From contig JAPQWV010000005.1 in NCBI GenBank assembly GCA_027422505.1, forward strand, positions 11,475,501-11,539,500: a stretch of 64,000 nucleotides of DNA, written 5' to 3'. Origin of the DNA: Craterostigma plantagineum. Taxonomy: Eukaryota; Streptophyta; Magnoliopsida; Lamiales; Linderniaceae. Of the stretch, positions 8,779 to 22,156 are shown piece by piece. The first letter of the stretch is position 1. Each line of letters opens with the position of its first letter. Position numbers and translations under genes: made by a program. The notes under the pieces were generated by a model. It saw only the letters and a list, made by a program, of their open reading frames with translations. It was not told where the DNA came from and did no database searches.

Positions 8779-11700
8779 TTGTTTTTGCAGATCCATCATG
8801 TGTGGTATCTTGACTCTGGTTGCTCCACACACATGACGGGAAATCAAGAGCTGCTGAGCAACTATCAAGACCGACTGAATGGAAAAGTCAGGTTTGGAAA
8901 CAACGATTCAGCCCCGATTCTAGGACTTGGTGATATCATTCTGGAGATTCTGACTATAAAAGATGTCTCCTACGTCGAAGGCCTCCGCCATAACTTGTTC
9001 AGCATAGGCCAGTTCTGTGACAAAGGGTTCCAGGTGGTCTTTCATGCTGACTGTTTGCCTCATTTCTCAAACTGTAATTCAGAGGAACAGCTTATGGCAT
9101 CAACGCCATCTCAACATCAAAGCTCTTAAACATCTCTCAACGAAAAAGTTGGTTCACGGTCTTCCAGCTATACTACTACAAAAGGAGCATCAATATTCGG
9201 CATGTCAATTAGGAAAGATGAAGCGAGCGTCTCATCATGTCAAGATAATTGCGTCTACTTCTCGACCATTGGAACTAATCCACATGGACCTCTGTGGGCC
9301 AATGCAAACATAGAGTATCAATGGACGCAAGTACGTGCTAGTGATCGTCGATGATTTCTCTCGCTACACTTGGACAATGTTCCTCCGAACCAAAGATGAG
9401 ACAGGGGACTTGATTATCAACTTTGTGAACACTACTCAAAATCTGCCGCAACAGACTATTCAAGTTATTCGAATAGACAACGGCACTGAGTTCAAGAATA
9501 AATTTCCCAGTAATTTTTATCAGAAACTTGGAATAAGTCAACAATTCTCAGCCGCCAAGACTCCTCAACAGAATGGGGTAGTCGAACAAAAGAACAGAAC
9601 TTTAGTGGAAGCAGCACGTACGATGTTAATTCACTCAGGCCTGCCACATTTCCTATGGGCTGAAGCAGTAAATACCGCCTGTTTCACTCAAAACAGGAAG
9701 ATTGTTCAGAGGCGTTTCGACAAGATTCCGTACGAAATTATCAACAAACGAGTACCCAACATCTCTTTCTTCAAAGTCTTCGGGTGCAAGTGCTTTGTGG
9801 CCAACGACAGAGAGCACCGTGCTAAGTTCAACCCTAAAGCACTCGAAGCCACTTTCGTCGGGTATTCTTCAACCTCAAAAGCGTACAGGGTATATATCAA
9901 GTCCAATCGCACGATCAAAGAAAGCTACAATGTCACTTTCCACGAAGTGGCAGAGATGGCTTCTGGTCACTTCAGTCCAGGACCCGTGCGCAACCCGATG
10001 GCTCCTGCACACCTCAGTTCAGGACCCGTACCTAACTAGATAGCTTCTTAATATAACAGTTCAGAACCTGTTTTCACTGGTGTGTTGGCACAAGACCAAC
10101 AGAAGATGGCCACAACTCCGAATTCAACGTCAGAAGAAGCAATGAGACCTGCATTAGACGATTTGGACTCTCTCTTCGAGCCAGTATATCGGTCACACAC
10201 TGCTACACCTATAGTGGATTCTCCACCCGACGAGACCGACGTACCAAGTGCTTCTCACGTCCCTACCTCACCCGATTCAGAATTGCCGCAGAATAACGAA
10301 GAACCTACAGTGGTTATTGAGGAAGAATCATCAGAGACTATCGTTCCAAGTGCAGAATTGGAACTTCCTCAAACAATTGATCAATCGGAGATTATAGGAA
10401 ATCTAGACCCACAGATGGCTGATGCATCGACTTCAACCTTGCCTCATGAGCGCAAGTGGACTAGAGGTCACCCGGTTGATCAGATAATTGGCGATCCTTC
10501 GGATGGAGTGAGGACACGTCGTCAACACAGTCTCTTCAGCTGCTTCTTAAGTAAAAATGAGCCTACCAAGGTAGCAGACGCACTTCAAGACCCGGATTGG
10601 GTAATAGCGATGCATGATGAAAATTCATCAATTCGAACGTCTTCAATTGTGGACCTTAGTACCCCGTCCGCATGGGAACAATTGTCGGAACTAAATGGGT
10701 ATTCAAAAACAAGAAGAATGAAGATGGTGAAGTGATCCGGAACAAAGCAAGGCTAGTTGCAAAGGGATACAATCAACAGGAAGGCATTGACTACGACGAG
10801 ACATATGCTCCTATTGCCCGAATCGAAGCTATCCGCCTTCTTTTAGCTTATGCGGCTCACAAAGACTTCAAAGTCTATCAAATGGATGTTAAGACCGCCT
10901 TTCTCAACGGTGTTTTAAAAGAAGAAGTCTATGTCGCTCAGCCGGAAGGTTTTGTCGATCAAGAACATCCGATCACGTCTATCGTTTGGACAAAGCTCTC
11001 TACGGACTAAAACAAGCCCCTCGTGCTTGGTACGATGTCCTGAGTGAATTCCTCGTGAAGTCTGGATTCATACGGGGAACGATAGACACAACCCTCTTCA
11101 TCAAATGGCAAGACAAATATCTGATGGTCGTCCAAGTATACGTCGACGACATCATTTTCGGATCAACTAATCAACGGCTTTGCACGAAGTTTGGAGATCT
11201 AATAAAAAGCAAGTTTGAAATGAGTCACATGGGAGAGATGCAGTTCTTCTTAGGACTACAAGTCAGGCAACTCGAAGATGGGATTTTTATCAGTCAGACA
11301 AAATACATCAAGGATATTCTGAAGAAATTCCATCAAGATCAGAGCAAGCCTCTCAGCACTCCTATGTCACCAAGCTGCAAGTTGGATGCCGATCCCTCTG
11401 GAAAATCGGTCGACATCACGCTGTATCGCAGCATCATTGGTTCTCTTCTCTACCTCACCTCAAGCCGGCCGGATATCATGTTTGCCACCTGTTTATGTGC
11501 CCGTTTTCAAGCCGATCCCAAAGAATCCCATATGCTCGCGGTTAAAATGATTCTGCGTTACCTTAAGGGCACTTCTACCCTTGGACTATGGTATCCAAAG
11601 GGTACGATTTCCAAACTTATCGGCTATACTGACGCTGATTATGCAGGTTGCCGAATGGACAGGAAAAGCACGTCCGGTGGCGCTCAATTTCTAGGCGAAA

Positions 11701-12083
11701 AGCTGGTCTGCTGGTCCTCTAAAAAGCAGAACTGTGTGTCAACTTCGACGGCCGAAGCGGAATACGTGGCTGCCACCAGTTGTTGCTCCCAGATGCTGTG
11801 GATGCGGACTCAGCTTCGCGACTATGGGTACAATTTAAATAATATACCCATATAAAGTGATAGTCAAAGTGCCATAACTATTACTTGCAATCCTGTTCAT
11901 CACTCACGCACAAAACACATAGACATTAGATATCACTTTATCAAATATCATGTAGAAAAAGGCACCATAGATATGTATTTTGTGAACACGGAATACCAAC
12001 TAGCTGACATTTTCACCAAGGCATTGGATGAAAAACGATTTCAATTCCTTGTCGGAAAATTAGGCATGTTGAATCTTCCGTAA
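8779..12083 (+). pseudogene. pol: pol of E1 (Copia protease-integrase-RT-RNase H), broken
   Basis: Copia order is clear. Protease: [13 protein letters not shown], catalytic Asp at 8812. Gag-pre-integrase piece at about 9090-9240. Integrase core at 9270-9900 (HMDLCGP, IDNGTEF, QNGVVEQKNRT). Reverse transcriptase at about 10660-11250 ([24 protein letters not shown] at 11139-11150). RNase H at about 11600-12040 (TDADYAGC, STAEAEYVA, HHSRTKHIDIRYHFI). Natural stop at 12081. Breaks: frame change near 9080-9130, stops at 9311, 10037 and 11853, frame changes near 10650 and 10975. The protease frame opens directly after TTTTTGCAG, one frame off from the end of gag. It is a dead copy, but nearly all catalytic motifs are readable. 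Confidence 0.9.
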
Positions 12084-12909
12084 TATGTGATTTACCTGAT
12101 CTTCTGTGCTACTAAATGTTCTATGCTATGTGTTTTCTTTGCTTATATGTTTTATCTTGCATGAAATAAATAAATTTTTTTTAAAAAAAATAAAATAAAA
12201 TAATTCAAAAATATTATAAATATATATAATATTAGGGAAATGATGAAATCCTTTAGGATGCTTTGATCTAAAGTCACTTAGAATTTTACCCCGACATACG
12301 ATCGATTTAATTGCTTAATTTTGTCAGTCTAAGTCGCATTCTTGTGTCTAAAGGTCATTAGGTTGCTCCACTAGATACAAAGCCACTATACATATGTGAG
12401 GATTCAAGCCTTGTTATTTTTCTTTCTTTGGATCTATTTTTCGAGTGAGTCACACATCAATTACTTGTCTTAACTAGTGATACTTGGCTTCATACTCACC
12501 TTGCCTTAGATCATTAGGAAAATGATAAGGGCGCTTAGGTTATTCCTCACTCGGCCTTATAAAGTTCTTTTTTCCCTCACATTAGCCCTTAGTCATCCAC
12601 TTTGAGCCTTCTCCGATGTCCTTTTCTTCCTTTAAATCCCATTCCCAGCCTTCAACTGTATTCTATACTCTTCGGATGGTTGTTCAAATGAGAAAAGGAG
12701 GGGGAGAAAATAAAAAAAAAGAAGAAGAAAGAAGAAAAGAGGATGATGACAAAAGAAGGTATTGCTCAACGCGCAAAAATCAGACCAAAGGAACCTGCCT
12801 TCCGACTATCTCTTAGAAGGTGGCATGGATCCTGCTGTGAACTTCTCCAACGATAATCTCGTACGCTCGTCAGAACGGCTGGAAAGAGTAGCACCACGAA
12901 GTGAACTTC
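12084..12909 (+). other. E1 3' region after pol (non-coding), up to the G1 insertion
   Basis: AT-rich, no supported ORF. A purine tract AAAAGGAGGGGGAGAAAA lies at about 12694, the kind of extra polypurine tract found downstream of pol in Sireviruses. From about 12838 a degenerate repeat GAACTTCTCCAACGATAATC begins. G1 is inserted in its second copy (12902). Confidence 0.6.
12905..12909. repeat. Left target-site duplication of G1 (ACTTC)
   Basis: ACTTC before the G1 5' LTR is repeated at 22157-22161 after the 3' LTR. Confidence 0.92.
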
Positions 12910-15192
12910 TGTAATACCTGTAATAATTTAATACGGAATTTTGAAGTAATTAGACTTCGAAATTTTATTAGTCATTTCAGAACGAAATGAAGATATTAAT
13001 TTTATAAGTTTTCGAAATTAATTCAAATATATAGTTAGAAAATAATTTCAAATGATAAGAGTGACCATTGGATTAATAAAATATTGTACTTATGGGTTGA
13101 AATTGCTTAAGGAAAGAAGAAAAGGACGAGTCTCTTGTTCCCTCATAATTGAGATAACCTTTAATAAATATCTACAAGCATTATTAAAAAAAGGGGGCAT
13201 TGATGTCGATATTAGGCATGACCAATTGATAAGTATGACTAATTGGTGAGTCATTTGATCGTGAGACATTACATGTGGAACACTTAGTACACTAATATAA
13301 TATGAGAGGAAAGAATTACTTACTTAGCCCCAAGGTAAAACACATCGACCAATCACCTACTCGTAACCCTCTCCTTTCCTAATGCTATATATATCCAACT
13401 ATTATTGGAGGAAAATACATACACGATTGAGCAAAAGATGAGAATATTTAGTAAAAAGGCTGAGGATATTTAACGAGAAGAAAAACGGAGAAACCTCGAC
13501 AAGCTTAACCTTAACAAGCCCAAAGTTAATACGTGAGGTAAGGTAGATATTTCATTTACAATACAAAAATATGTTTATCCCTTATTTGTTTTTACATGAC
13601 TTGTGTTAATTATGTCGCCATGTAAATTTTAACATGTGTTTAAGGTGAATCATTTAAGGTTTTATTAGGGTTTTCTCGGATCTTTGAAATGGTTATGTGC
13701 TCACGTGGAAAACCTCGTTACTAGAATACGTGATATTTAGTATAGTTCTGAATTGTTTGTTGAAAACAATATCTTTGGTTATGTTACGTATGTCTTAATA
13801 TTTATACAAAGGATTTTCGGTAATAGAATTATTATGAAGCGTGTACAGATGAGAAGCATAGAATGATTGTTTTGGTTATGATCTGGATTTGGTTCACTAA
13901 GATAGGATATATTTCGTGATTATTATAATGGTGTTGTGTTTGTGGTTATATATATATTATCTTGGGGATATTTATGTCAGCTTATATGAGTTAACTTATA
14001 TAATGTTTCAATGTGTTGGTGGATTTTTTTTAAATATTAGGGTTGGGATTAATTTGAGATATTAGGATATCGTAACATTGGATGTAGAATTTTAGGGTTT
14101 TCGACAATTAGGGTTCGAAAATATTCATGTTAATTTGATCTAATAGATATACTAATATGAGAATATTTTACGTCCAAAAGGTCCAGAGGTTCAGAATATT
14201 AAGGAATTACCGCTTGCAAAACTAAGGACGACAGGTAGGTGAAATATTCACCTACGACACGTAAACTATTATGTGTTTTTATGTGTTGTGTGTCTTTATT
14301 TTTCACGCGTGCATGTTTTACATTATATATGTGAATATTTTTATTCGATTTAAATAAATTGTGTATATCATGCAATTATCTGTCACGTGCATTTCATACT
14401 AGATCGAGAGAAGTTTAGACCATATGGGTCGGTGATGAACTGAAATCGTATGTACCGTATTGGAGACGGTAACGCTTTCATAAGTGGGGTAGAGAATGAT
14501 TTTGTGATTGGTGACTCGTTGGAGAGTCGGGGTTAGTACTCAATATGGCACCTGACGGCAGACATGTGTGAGCGTTCTGTCAACTAGACAGATGCGAGCG
14601 TTTTTGTCTACCCGGGCGTGAACTTCCCGAGGTTTGACCGTCTTATATATATTATACGGAGGGAGCGACCTGGCGTGAACTTCCAGAGTAGGCTACCGTT
14701 ATTGTGAGGCATGCGAGGTGTCGAGTCTAACCTAGGGCCCTAATTTGAGAAATAATAAATTAGCGTGAGAAAAGAAAGAGCTTGCATATTAGGTGAGATA
14801 TCGGGTTTGGGATTGAGTGCACGATTGCATCATGCATTATTTCATCTACTGGGCAAGGAGCTCAGTTTACGTGTTGTAGGTACTGACGAGCCCGATGTGG
14901 AAACATGTCGAAACTAACGAGGCTGGTGGCGGTGCTCCATGGTCTTTTGAGGGCATGGCGGTACATGGATGTGATCTGTGGAGAGGTTTCAGTGTGATTT
15001 GTGTGTCGATAAATTCTATTTGAGTGTGACTGTTAAATATGACGTGTGTGAACCGTGTGCGCGTGTAAAATATTTTTATTCCACCGCAACATATTTTATT
15101 TCGCGAGGACAATTTTTATTAATTGGGTCTTCCGCGGTTTTCGTTGTGGAAAATCCGCCAACGTATTTAATTTAAAAGTGAGGGTCGTTACA
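12910..15192 (+). repeat. G1 5' LTR
   Basis: 2,283 bp, TGTAATACCTG to GGTCGTTACA. Small ORFs at 13052-13249 and 14867-15175 recur identically in the 3' LTR and have no recognisable product. A TATATATAT run at about 13388-13396 could be the TATA box. Confidence 0.95.
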
Positions 15193-15194
15193 GT

Positions 15195-15206
15195 TGGTAT
15201 CAGAGC
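15195..15206 (+). other. G1 primer binding site
   Basis: TGGTATCAGAGC two bases after the LTR; initiator methionine tRNA. Confidence 0.92.
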
Positions 15207-15335
15207 GTTAGGTTTATATGTTCTGAAGACTGTCTGTGTACTGCCGCTCAAAAGCCTGGAGAACCAGCCTCGCCTGTAAGTTTTTTTTTATATAACTTAT
15301 GTGATTATGTGTTATTAAAGTGTGTTGCATGTGTG

Positions 15336-16529
15336 ATGAATAGATCGTTATCGAAAATGAGACGAGGACGTAGAGAAAACGGGGGAGAGTCAAGCCGTAG
15401 GGGCGAATCTGAGTCCCCTGCGAGTGAGCGTGATTCCACGATAATGCGCTTAACCGAACTGATCCAACGCCAGTCGGATCAGATAAATGAGCTGATACAA
15501 CACCGCAGTTCATTTGAGCACCACTCCTCCCCGCAACCAGAACGTGTCGAAATTATCGGAGAACGTTTCAGAAAACTAAATCCTCCGACATTTGCTGATG
15601 CCACTAATCCTGTAGTGGCAGAAGACTGGTTACGTACGATCGAAGACATGTTCATCTATAGCCGTGTGCCAGAGGAGGAGAAGGTTCTTTGTGCTATCTC
15701 CATGCTAAGAGGAAACGCTAGGTTTTGGTGGGACACAGTGAAAGTACTAGAGAACCCAGTGACGATGTCGTGGGAGCACTTCAAGGAGTTGTTTCACAAC
15801 AAGTACTTCTCAGCCCATGAACAAGAACGAAGGATGCTCGAATTTATGAACCTGAAGCAAGGAGGGATGTCAGTTGCGGAGTATATCCGCAAGTTTGAGG
15901 AGCTGTCTCGTTTTGCCCCTCACATGGTGTCCACTAATCAGTTGAAGGTGACAAGGTTCATAACGGGCCTCAAACCTGAACTTTATCGAGACTTAAGTAT
16001 AACAGGAGTCCGACAGCTGGAGTTTACACAAGTAGCGGAGCGGGCAATGATTGCGGAGCAGGCGGAGGCACAGATTGTGGAGGCCCAAGAGGCAAAAAGA
16101 AGACAGGAGAATCAGCAAGGAGGAGGAGGTGATCGCAAGCGCCAATTCTTTGGTAAAGGCCCTGGCAAAAATAATCAAAACAACCGACCGGGCCAACAGA
16201 ACTGACGCCCAATGAACCAAGGGCCAATTAATATTTTGAGTAGGCCTCCAAACCCCGCTCCTCGATGCCAACAATGCGGGCGTTATCACTTTGGAGTCTG
16301 CTTTAGATCCGGTTCTAACCCAGGCCCTCAATGCTTTCGATGTGGAAAGAATGGTCATTATGCGAGGAGCTGTCCGGAGAACCTACCCGTGAATTCGACT
16401 CAACAGCCGGTTCGACATCCATCGGTCCCAGCCAGGGTTTTCACCCTGACGAATGAGGGAGCAGAAGCAAACCCAGCTGATGACGGGTACGTTGAATATC
16501 TTTCAAGTGCCTACGTCTGTTCTCATTGA
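15336..16529 (+). CDS. gag: G1 gag (Retrotrans_gag + zinc knuckle), interrupted by TGA
   Basis: Structural Gag of the virus-like particle. The frame's first ATG is 15336 ([13 protein letters not shown]); 15357 is a second candidate. A basic N-terminus and short coiled coil are followed by the Retrotrans_gag domain at about 15590-15990 ([23 protein letters not shown]) and a Q/G/K-rich linker. TGA at 16203-16205 stops the frame at about codon 290. The same frame continues with a first knuckle-like [12 protein letters not shown], then a CCHC knuckle [14 protein letters not shown] at 16332-16373, and runs to 16529, overlapping pol by about 77 bases. Without read-through, Gag would lack its nucleic-acid-binding knuckle. 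CGA to TGA is the simplest origin of the stop. Confidence 0.85.
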
Positions 16530-19500
16530 CTCTGGAGCCACACATTCGTTTGTGTCGGCTAAGTATGTGGAAAGAGTAGGAATATATCCTACTCAATCTG
16601 AATGCTGTTACGTAGTGATATTACCTCACGGGGGTCCAATTCAAACCAACAGGGCAGTACAGAAATGTCCTATTAACATCGAGGGTAGAAACTTAGAAAC
16701 TGATCTGATTGTGATCCCGATGAACGATTATGACATCATATTTGGGATGGACTGGCTTTCGAAATATAGAGCCGTGATTGACTGTGCTAAGAAGATAGTG
16801 AAATTTCAATTGCCTGAGGATGAGGTATTTACTTTTTCGGGTAAAACGAACCAAAGTTGTATTCCTCAAATTTCGGCTTTTAAGGCTCAACGACTTTTGA
16901 GATCGGGTTGTGAATCTTTCTTAGTATGTGCGGTAAAGGCGGAGAAAGCCCCTCTTCCAGAATTGAAGGATGTGCCAATAGTAAATGAGTTCGCCGATGT
17001 ATTTCCCGATGATCTCCCGGGGTTACCCCCTGATCGAGAAATACAGTTCACCATCGACCTAGTGCCAGGAGCGGGTCCTATCGCTAAAGCCCCTTATCGA
17101 TTAGCACCAAACGAGTTAAAGGAGTTAAAAGAACAACTGGAGGAGCTGTTACAGAAGGGATTTATTCAGCCTAGCTTTTCACCTTGGGGAGCACCAATAT
17201 TGTTTGTGAGAAAAAAAGACGGATCGATGAGGATGTGCATCGACTACCGGGAGCTCAATAAAATCACGATTAAGAACAAGTATCCATTGCCTAGGATAGA
17301 TGACCTGTTCGATCAACTGCATGGTGCTAAGGTATTTTCAAAAATTGACCTTCGTTCGGGGTACCACCAGTTAAAAATTCGGGAGTCAGACGTCCCAAAA
17401 ACGGCATTTCGCACGAGGTACGACCATTATGAATTTTTGGTCATGCCTTTTGGATTGACGAACGCACCTGCAGCCTTTATGGATTTGATGAATCGAGTTT
17501 TTAAGGATTTTCTGGATCAGTTTGTTATTGTCTTTATCGACGATATCCTCATTTATTCTAAGTCAAGGAAAGAACATGCAGGTCATCTACGAATTGTCTT
17601 AGGAACTCTACGAGAAAAACAACTTTATGCCAAATTTAAGAAGTGCGAGTTCTGGCTGGAGCAAGTAACCTTTTTGGGACACGTTGTTTCTGGAAGTGGA
17701 ATTTCCGTAGATCCTAGTAAGATCGAAGCGATAAGTAATTGGCTACGACCAACTACCCCCACAGAGATCCGTAGCTTCCTAGGGCTCGCTGGGTATTATC
17801 GGAAATTCATTCAGGATTTCTCCAGCATTGCTTCGACGCTCACAAATCTAACTAAAAAGAATGTTCCATTTAGATGGACAGAAGCTTGTGAACAGAGTTT
17901 CCAAGAGCTTAAAAAGCGGCTAACTACAGCCCCAATCCTTACGACACCTTCGGGAACTGGAGGATTTTCAGTATATAGTGATGCCTCGAAAAATGGTTTA
18001 GGATGTGTACTGATGCAGAATGGGAAGGTTATTGCATACGCCTCCCGACAATTGAAGGAATACGAGAAGAATTACCCAACTCACGATCTTGAGCTCGCAG
18101 CAGTGGTATTCGCTTTGAAAATATGGCGGCACTACTTGTACGGAGAACGGTGTGAGATCTTTACAGACCACAAGAGCCTGAAGTATTTCTTCACACAGAA
18201 GGAGCTGAACATGAGACAAAGGCGGTGGTTAGAACTCGTGAACGACTACGATTGTGTAATTAGCTATCACCCAGGGAAAGCGAATGTAGTCGCGGACGCT
18301 TTAAGTAGGAAAGCTGTAAATGCAGAACTTCACCATCTTGGAGTAGAAGTAGTTGCGCTGGGGAAAGTGGAGACGAAATTAGCGGCATTGACCCTCCAAC
18401 CAACACTACTCGAAAGGATCACCTTAGCTCAAAAGGAAGACGAACTATACAAAAAGATCAAAGACAAACAAACAATGCCGAACGACTTTGAAATCAAGGA
18501 GGACGGAAGCCTTCGATATAAAAATCGGTTGTATGTACCTGACAACAAAGAACTTCGACGAATTATAATGACAGAGGCACATGCGACACAATATTCGATA
18601 CACCCAGGCGCCACGAAGATGTACCGAGACCTGCAAATAAATTACTGGTGGCCTGGGATGAAGAAAGACATTGCAGAGTTTATAAGTCAATGCCTAACGT
18701 GCCAACTCATAAAGGCCGAGCACCAAAGACCAGCAGGAATGTTGCAACCCCTGCCAATTCCTGAATGGAAATGGGACCATATCACCATGGATTTTGTCGT
18801 TGGTTTACCGAAAACGGTGAAAGGTCACAATGCTATCTGGGTTATAGTTGATAGGTTGACCAAGTCAGCCCATTTCCTACCCATAAGTTCGACATTTTCC
18901 TTGGAGCGTTATGCAGAATTGTACATTCAGGAGATAGTTCGACTTCATGGGATTCCGAAATCGATCGTCTCGGATAGAGACTCGAGATTCCTATCAAACT
19001 TCTGGAAGAGTTTGCAAAAGGCAATGGGAACTCAGTTATCATTTAGTACCGCATACCATCCCCAGACCGATGGGCAGTCAGAGAGAACAATCCAAACCCT
19101 GGAGGATATGCTACGCGCGTGTGTGCTAGATTTCAAGGGAAATTGGAGCAAATACCTACCGTTAATTGAATTTTCCTACAACAACAGCTATCACACTACG
19201 ATAGGAGTGGCTCCGTACGAGGCATTATATGGACGGAAATGTCGATCACCAATTCATTGGGATGAGGTTGGTGAAGGAACCTTGTTGGGTCCCGAGATGA
19301 TACGAGAAATGACTGAGGCAATAGCCAAAATTCGAGAAAGAATGCGGACGGCTCAAAGTCGTCAGAAAAGTTATGCAGACCATCGACGAAGACCACTAGA
19401 GTTTGCAATAGACGATTGGGTATTTCTAAAAGTATCCCCTATAAAGGGCGTGAAACGATTTGGGAAGAAGGGCAAACTAAGCTCTAGATTTATTGGTCCG

Positions 19501-19839
19501 TTCAGAATAATTAAACGAGTTGGCGAAGTTGCATACCAGTTAGAACTACCGGCGACACTCGCACAAGTTCACGACGTTTTTCATGTATCGGCATTAAGGA
19601 AATATATTGCGGATCCGAGCCATGTATTGAGGAATGAAGTTCTCTACCAACAGCTAAAGCCAGACTTAACCTATGAAGAACAACCGGTAGAGATTTTAAT
19701 GAGAGAGATAAAACAACTTCGGAATAAAGATATTCCGTTAGTCAAGGTGTTGTGGCGAAATCAGTCAGTTGAAGAGGCCACGTGGGAAAGAGAAGATGAA
19801 ATGAGAAGTCGTTATCCCGATTTATTTCTAATGGCATAA
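16453..19839 (+). CDS. pol: G1 pol: aspartic protease, RT, RNase H, integrase, chromodomain-like tail
   Basis: 1,128 codons without a stop. Protease: [11 protein letters not shown], Asp at 16528. Reverse transcriptase at about 17110-17740 with [18 protein letters not shown]-type region and FIDD at 17533-17544. RNase H begins at about 17950 ([11 protein letters not shown]). Integrase has a zinc finger (H...H, CLTC; 18565-18705) and catalytic D, D, E codons at 18790, 18973 and 19081. GPY/F-type region at about 19440-19600. Chromodomain-like end at about 19700-19836. All catalytic residues are present, so this polyprotein looks functional. It is in the +1 frame relative to gag. A TGA at 16447-16449 in its own frame shows it cannot start upstream, and the homologous junction in G2 is one frame. 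So a single indel or a recoding event separates gag and pol. Confidence 0.93.
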   Translation: MREQKQTQLMTGTLNIFQVPTSVLIDSGATHSFVSAKYVERVGIYPTQSECCYVVILPHGGPIQTNRAVQKCPINIEGRNLETDLIVIPMNDYDIIFGMDWLSKYRAVIDCAKKIVKFQLPEDEVFTFSGKTNQSCIPQISAFKAQRLLRSGCESFLVCAVKAEKAPLPELKDVPIVNEFADVFPDDLPGLPPDREIQFTIDLVPGAGPIAKAPYRLAPNELKELKEQLEELLQKGFIQPSFSPWGAPILFVRKKDGSMRMCIDYRELNKITIKNKYPLPRIDDLFDQLHGAKVFSKIDLRSGYHQLKIRESDVPKTAFRTRYDHYEFLVMPFGLTNAPAAFMDLMNRVFKDFLDQFVIVFIDDILIYSKSRKEHAGHLRIVLGTLREKQLYAKFKKCEFWLEQVTFLGHVVSGSGISVDPSKIEAISNWLRPTTPTEIRSFLGLAGYYRKFIQDFSSIASTLTNLTKKNVPFRWTEACEQSFQELKKRLTTAPILTTPSGTGGFSVYSDASKNGLGCVLMQNGKVIAYASRQLKEYEKNYPTHDLELAAVVFALKIWRHYLYGERCEIFTDHKSLKYFFTQKELNMRQRRWLELVNDYDCVISYHPGKANVVADALSRKAVNAELHHLGVEVVALGKVETKLAALTLQPTLLERITLAQKEDELYKKIKDKQTMPNDFEIKEDGSLRYKNRLYVPDNKELRRIIMTEAHATQYSIHPGATKMYRDLQINYWWPGMKKDIAEFISQCLTCQLIKAEHQRPAGMLQPLPIPEWKWDHITMDFVVGLPKTVKGHNAIWVIVDRLTKSAHFLPISSTFSLERYAELYIQEIVRLHGIPKSIVSDRDSRFLSNFWKSLQKAMGTQLSFSTAYHPQTDGQSERTIQTLEDMLRACVLDFKGNWSKYLPLIEFSYNNSYHTTIGVAPYEALYGRKCRSPIHWDEVGEGTLLGPEMIREMTEAIAKIRERMRTAQSRQKSYADHRRRPLEFAIDDWVFLKVSPIKGVKRFGKKGKLSSRFIGPFRIIKRVGEVAYQLELPATLAQVHDVFHVSALRKYIADPSHVLRNEVLYQQLKPDLTYEEQPVEILMREIKQLRNKDIPLVKVLWRNQSVEEATWEREDEMRSRYPDLFLMA

Positions 19840-19860
19840 TTTCGGGGACGAAATTCTACT

Positions 19861-19873
19861 AAGGGGGGGAGAA
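19861..19873 (+). other. G1 polypurine tract
   Basis: AAGGGGGGGAGAA immediately before the 3' LTR; primer for plus-strand DNA synthesis. Confidence 0.88.
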
Positions 19874-22156
19874 TGTAATACCTGTAATAATTTAATACGG
19901 AATTTTGAAGTAATTAGACTTCGAAATTTTATTAGTCATTTCAGAACGAAATGAAGATATTAATTTTATAAGTTTTCGAAATTAATTCAAATATATAGTT
20001 AGAAAATAATTTCAAATGATAAGAGTGACCATTGGATTAATAAAATATTGTACTTATGGGTTGAAATTGCTTAAGGAAAGAAGAAAAGGACGAGTCTCTT
20101 GTTCCCTCATAATTGAGATAACCTTTAATAAATATCTACAAGCATTATTAAAAAAAGGGGGCATTGATGTCGATATTAGGCATGACCAATTGATAAGTAT
20201 GACTAATTGGTGAGTCATTTGATCGTGAGACATTACATGTGGAACACTTAGTACACTAATATAATATGAGAGGAAAGAATTACTTACTTAGCCCCAAGGT
20301 AAAACACATCGACCAATCACCTACTCGTAACCCTCTCCTTTCCTAATGCTATATATATCCAACTATTATTGGAGGAAAATACATACACGATTGAGCAAAA
20401 GATGAGAATATTTAGTAAAAAGGCTGAGGATATTTAACGAGAAGAAAAACGGAGAAACCTCGACAAGCTTAACCTTAACAAGCCCAAAGTTAATACGTGA
20501 GGTAAGGTAGATATTTCATTTACAATACAAAAATATGTTTATCCCTTATTTGTTTTTACATGACTTGTGTTAATTATGTCGCCATGTAAATTTTAACATG
20601 TGTTTAAGGTGAATCATTTAAGGTTTTATTAGGGTTTTCTCGGATCTTTGAAATGGTTATGTGCTCACGTGGAAAACCTCGTTACTAGAATACGTGATAT
20701 TTAGTATAGTTCTGAATTGTTTGTTGAAAACAATATCTTTGGTTATGTTACGTATGTCTTAATATTTATACAAAGGATTTTCGGTAATAGAATTATTATG
20801 AAGCGTGTACAGATGAGAAGCATAGAATGATTGTTTTGGTTATGATCTGGATTTGGTTCACTAAGATAGGATATATTTCGTGATTATTATAATGGTGTTG
20901 TGTTTGTGGTTATATATATATTATCTTGGGGATATTTATGTCAGCTTATATGAGTTAACTTATATAATGTTTCAATGTGTTGGTGGATTTTTTTTAAATA
21001 TTAGGGTTGGGATTAATTTGAGATATTAGGATATCGTAACATTGGATGTAGAATTTTAGGGTTTTCGACAATTAGGGTTCGAAAATATTCATGTTAATTT
21101 GATCTAATAGATATACTAATATGAGAATATTTTACGTCCAAAAGGTCCAGAGGTTCAGAATATTAAGGAATTACCGCTTGCAAAACTAAGGACGACAGGT
21201 AGGTGAAATATTCACCTACGACACGTAAACTATTATGTGTTTTTATGTGTTGTGTGTCTTTATTTTTCACGCGTGCATGTTTTACATTATATATGTGAAT
21301 ATTTTTATTCGATTTAAATAAATTGTGTATATCATGCAATTATCTGTCACGTGCATTTCATACTAGATCGAGAGAAGTTTAGACCATATGGGTCGGTGAT
21401 GAACTGAAATCGTATGTACCGTATTGGAGACGGTAACGCTTTCATAAGTGGGGTAGAGAATGATTTTGTGATTGGTGACTCGTTGGAGAGTCGGGGTTAG
21501 TACTCAATATGGCACCTGACGGCAGACATGTGTGAGCGTTCTGTCAACTAGACAGATGCGAGCGTTTTTGTCTACCCGGGCGTGAACTTCCCGAGGTTTG
21601 ACCGTCTTATATATATTATACGGAGGGAGCGACCTGGCGTGAACTTCCAGAGTAGGCTACCGTTATTGTGAGGCATGCGAGGTGTCGAGTCTAACCTAGG
21701 GCCCTAATTTGAGAAATAATAAATTAGCGTGAGAAAAGAAAGAGCTTGCATATTAGGTGAGATATCGGGTTTGGGATTGAGTGCACGATTGCATCATGCA
21801 TTATTTCATCTACTGGGCAAGGAGCTCAGTTTACGTGTTGTAGGTACTGACGAGCCCGATGTGGAAACATGTCGAAACTAACGAGGCTGGTGGCGGTGCT
21901 CCATGGTCTTTTGAGGGCATGGCGGTACATGGATGTGATCTGTGGAGAGGTTTCAGTGTGATTTGTGTGTCGATAAATTCTATTTGAGTGTGACTGTTAA
22001 ATATGACGTGTGTGAACCGTGTGCGCGTGTAAAATATTTTTATTCCACCGCAACATATTTTATTTCGCGAGGACAATTTTTATTAATTGGGTCTTCCGCG
22101 GTTTTCGTTGTGGAAAATCCGCCAACGTATTTAATTTAAAAGTGAGGGTCGTTACA
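19874..22156 (+). repeat. G1 3' LTR
   Basis: 2,283 bp, same length as the 5' LTR and identical wherever I compared it. It ends before the ACTTC duplication. Confidence 0.95.

Larger units (their letters stand above)
12910..22156 (+). mobile_element. G1: full-length Tekay/Del-type Ty3-Gypsy chromovirus, very young
   Basis: 9,247 bp with two LTRs of exactly 2,283 bp in which I saw no difference, ACTTC duplications, a primer site, gag, pol in Gypsy order (protease, RT, RNase H, integrase, chromodomain-like tail) and a polypurine tract. Long LTRs plus the C-terminal [16 protein letters not shown] region place it with Tekay/Del chromoviruses. Identical LTRs mean very recent insertion. Yet gag has an in-frame TGA and gag/pol lie in different frames. 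Confidence 0.95.

Noticed and set aside
13052..13249. Small ORFs in the G1 LTRs as genes (repeated at 20016 and 21831)
   Set aside because: They occur in both LTRs only because the LTRs are identical, and have no recognisable domain.
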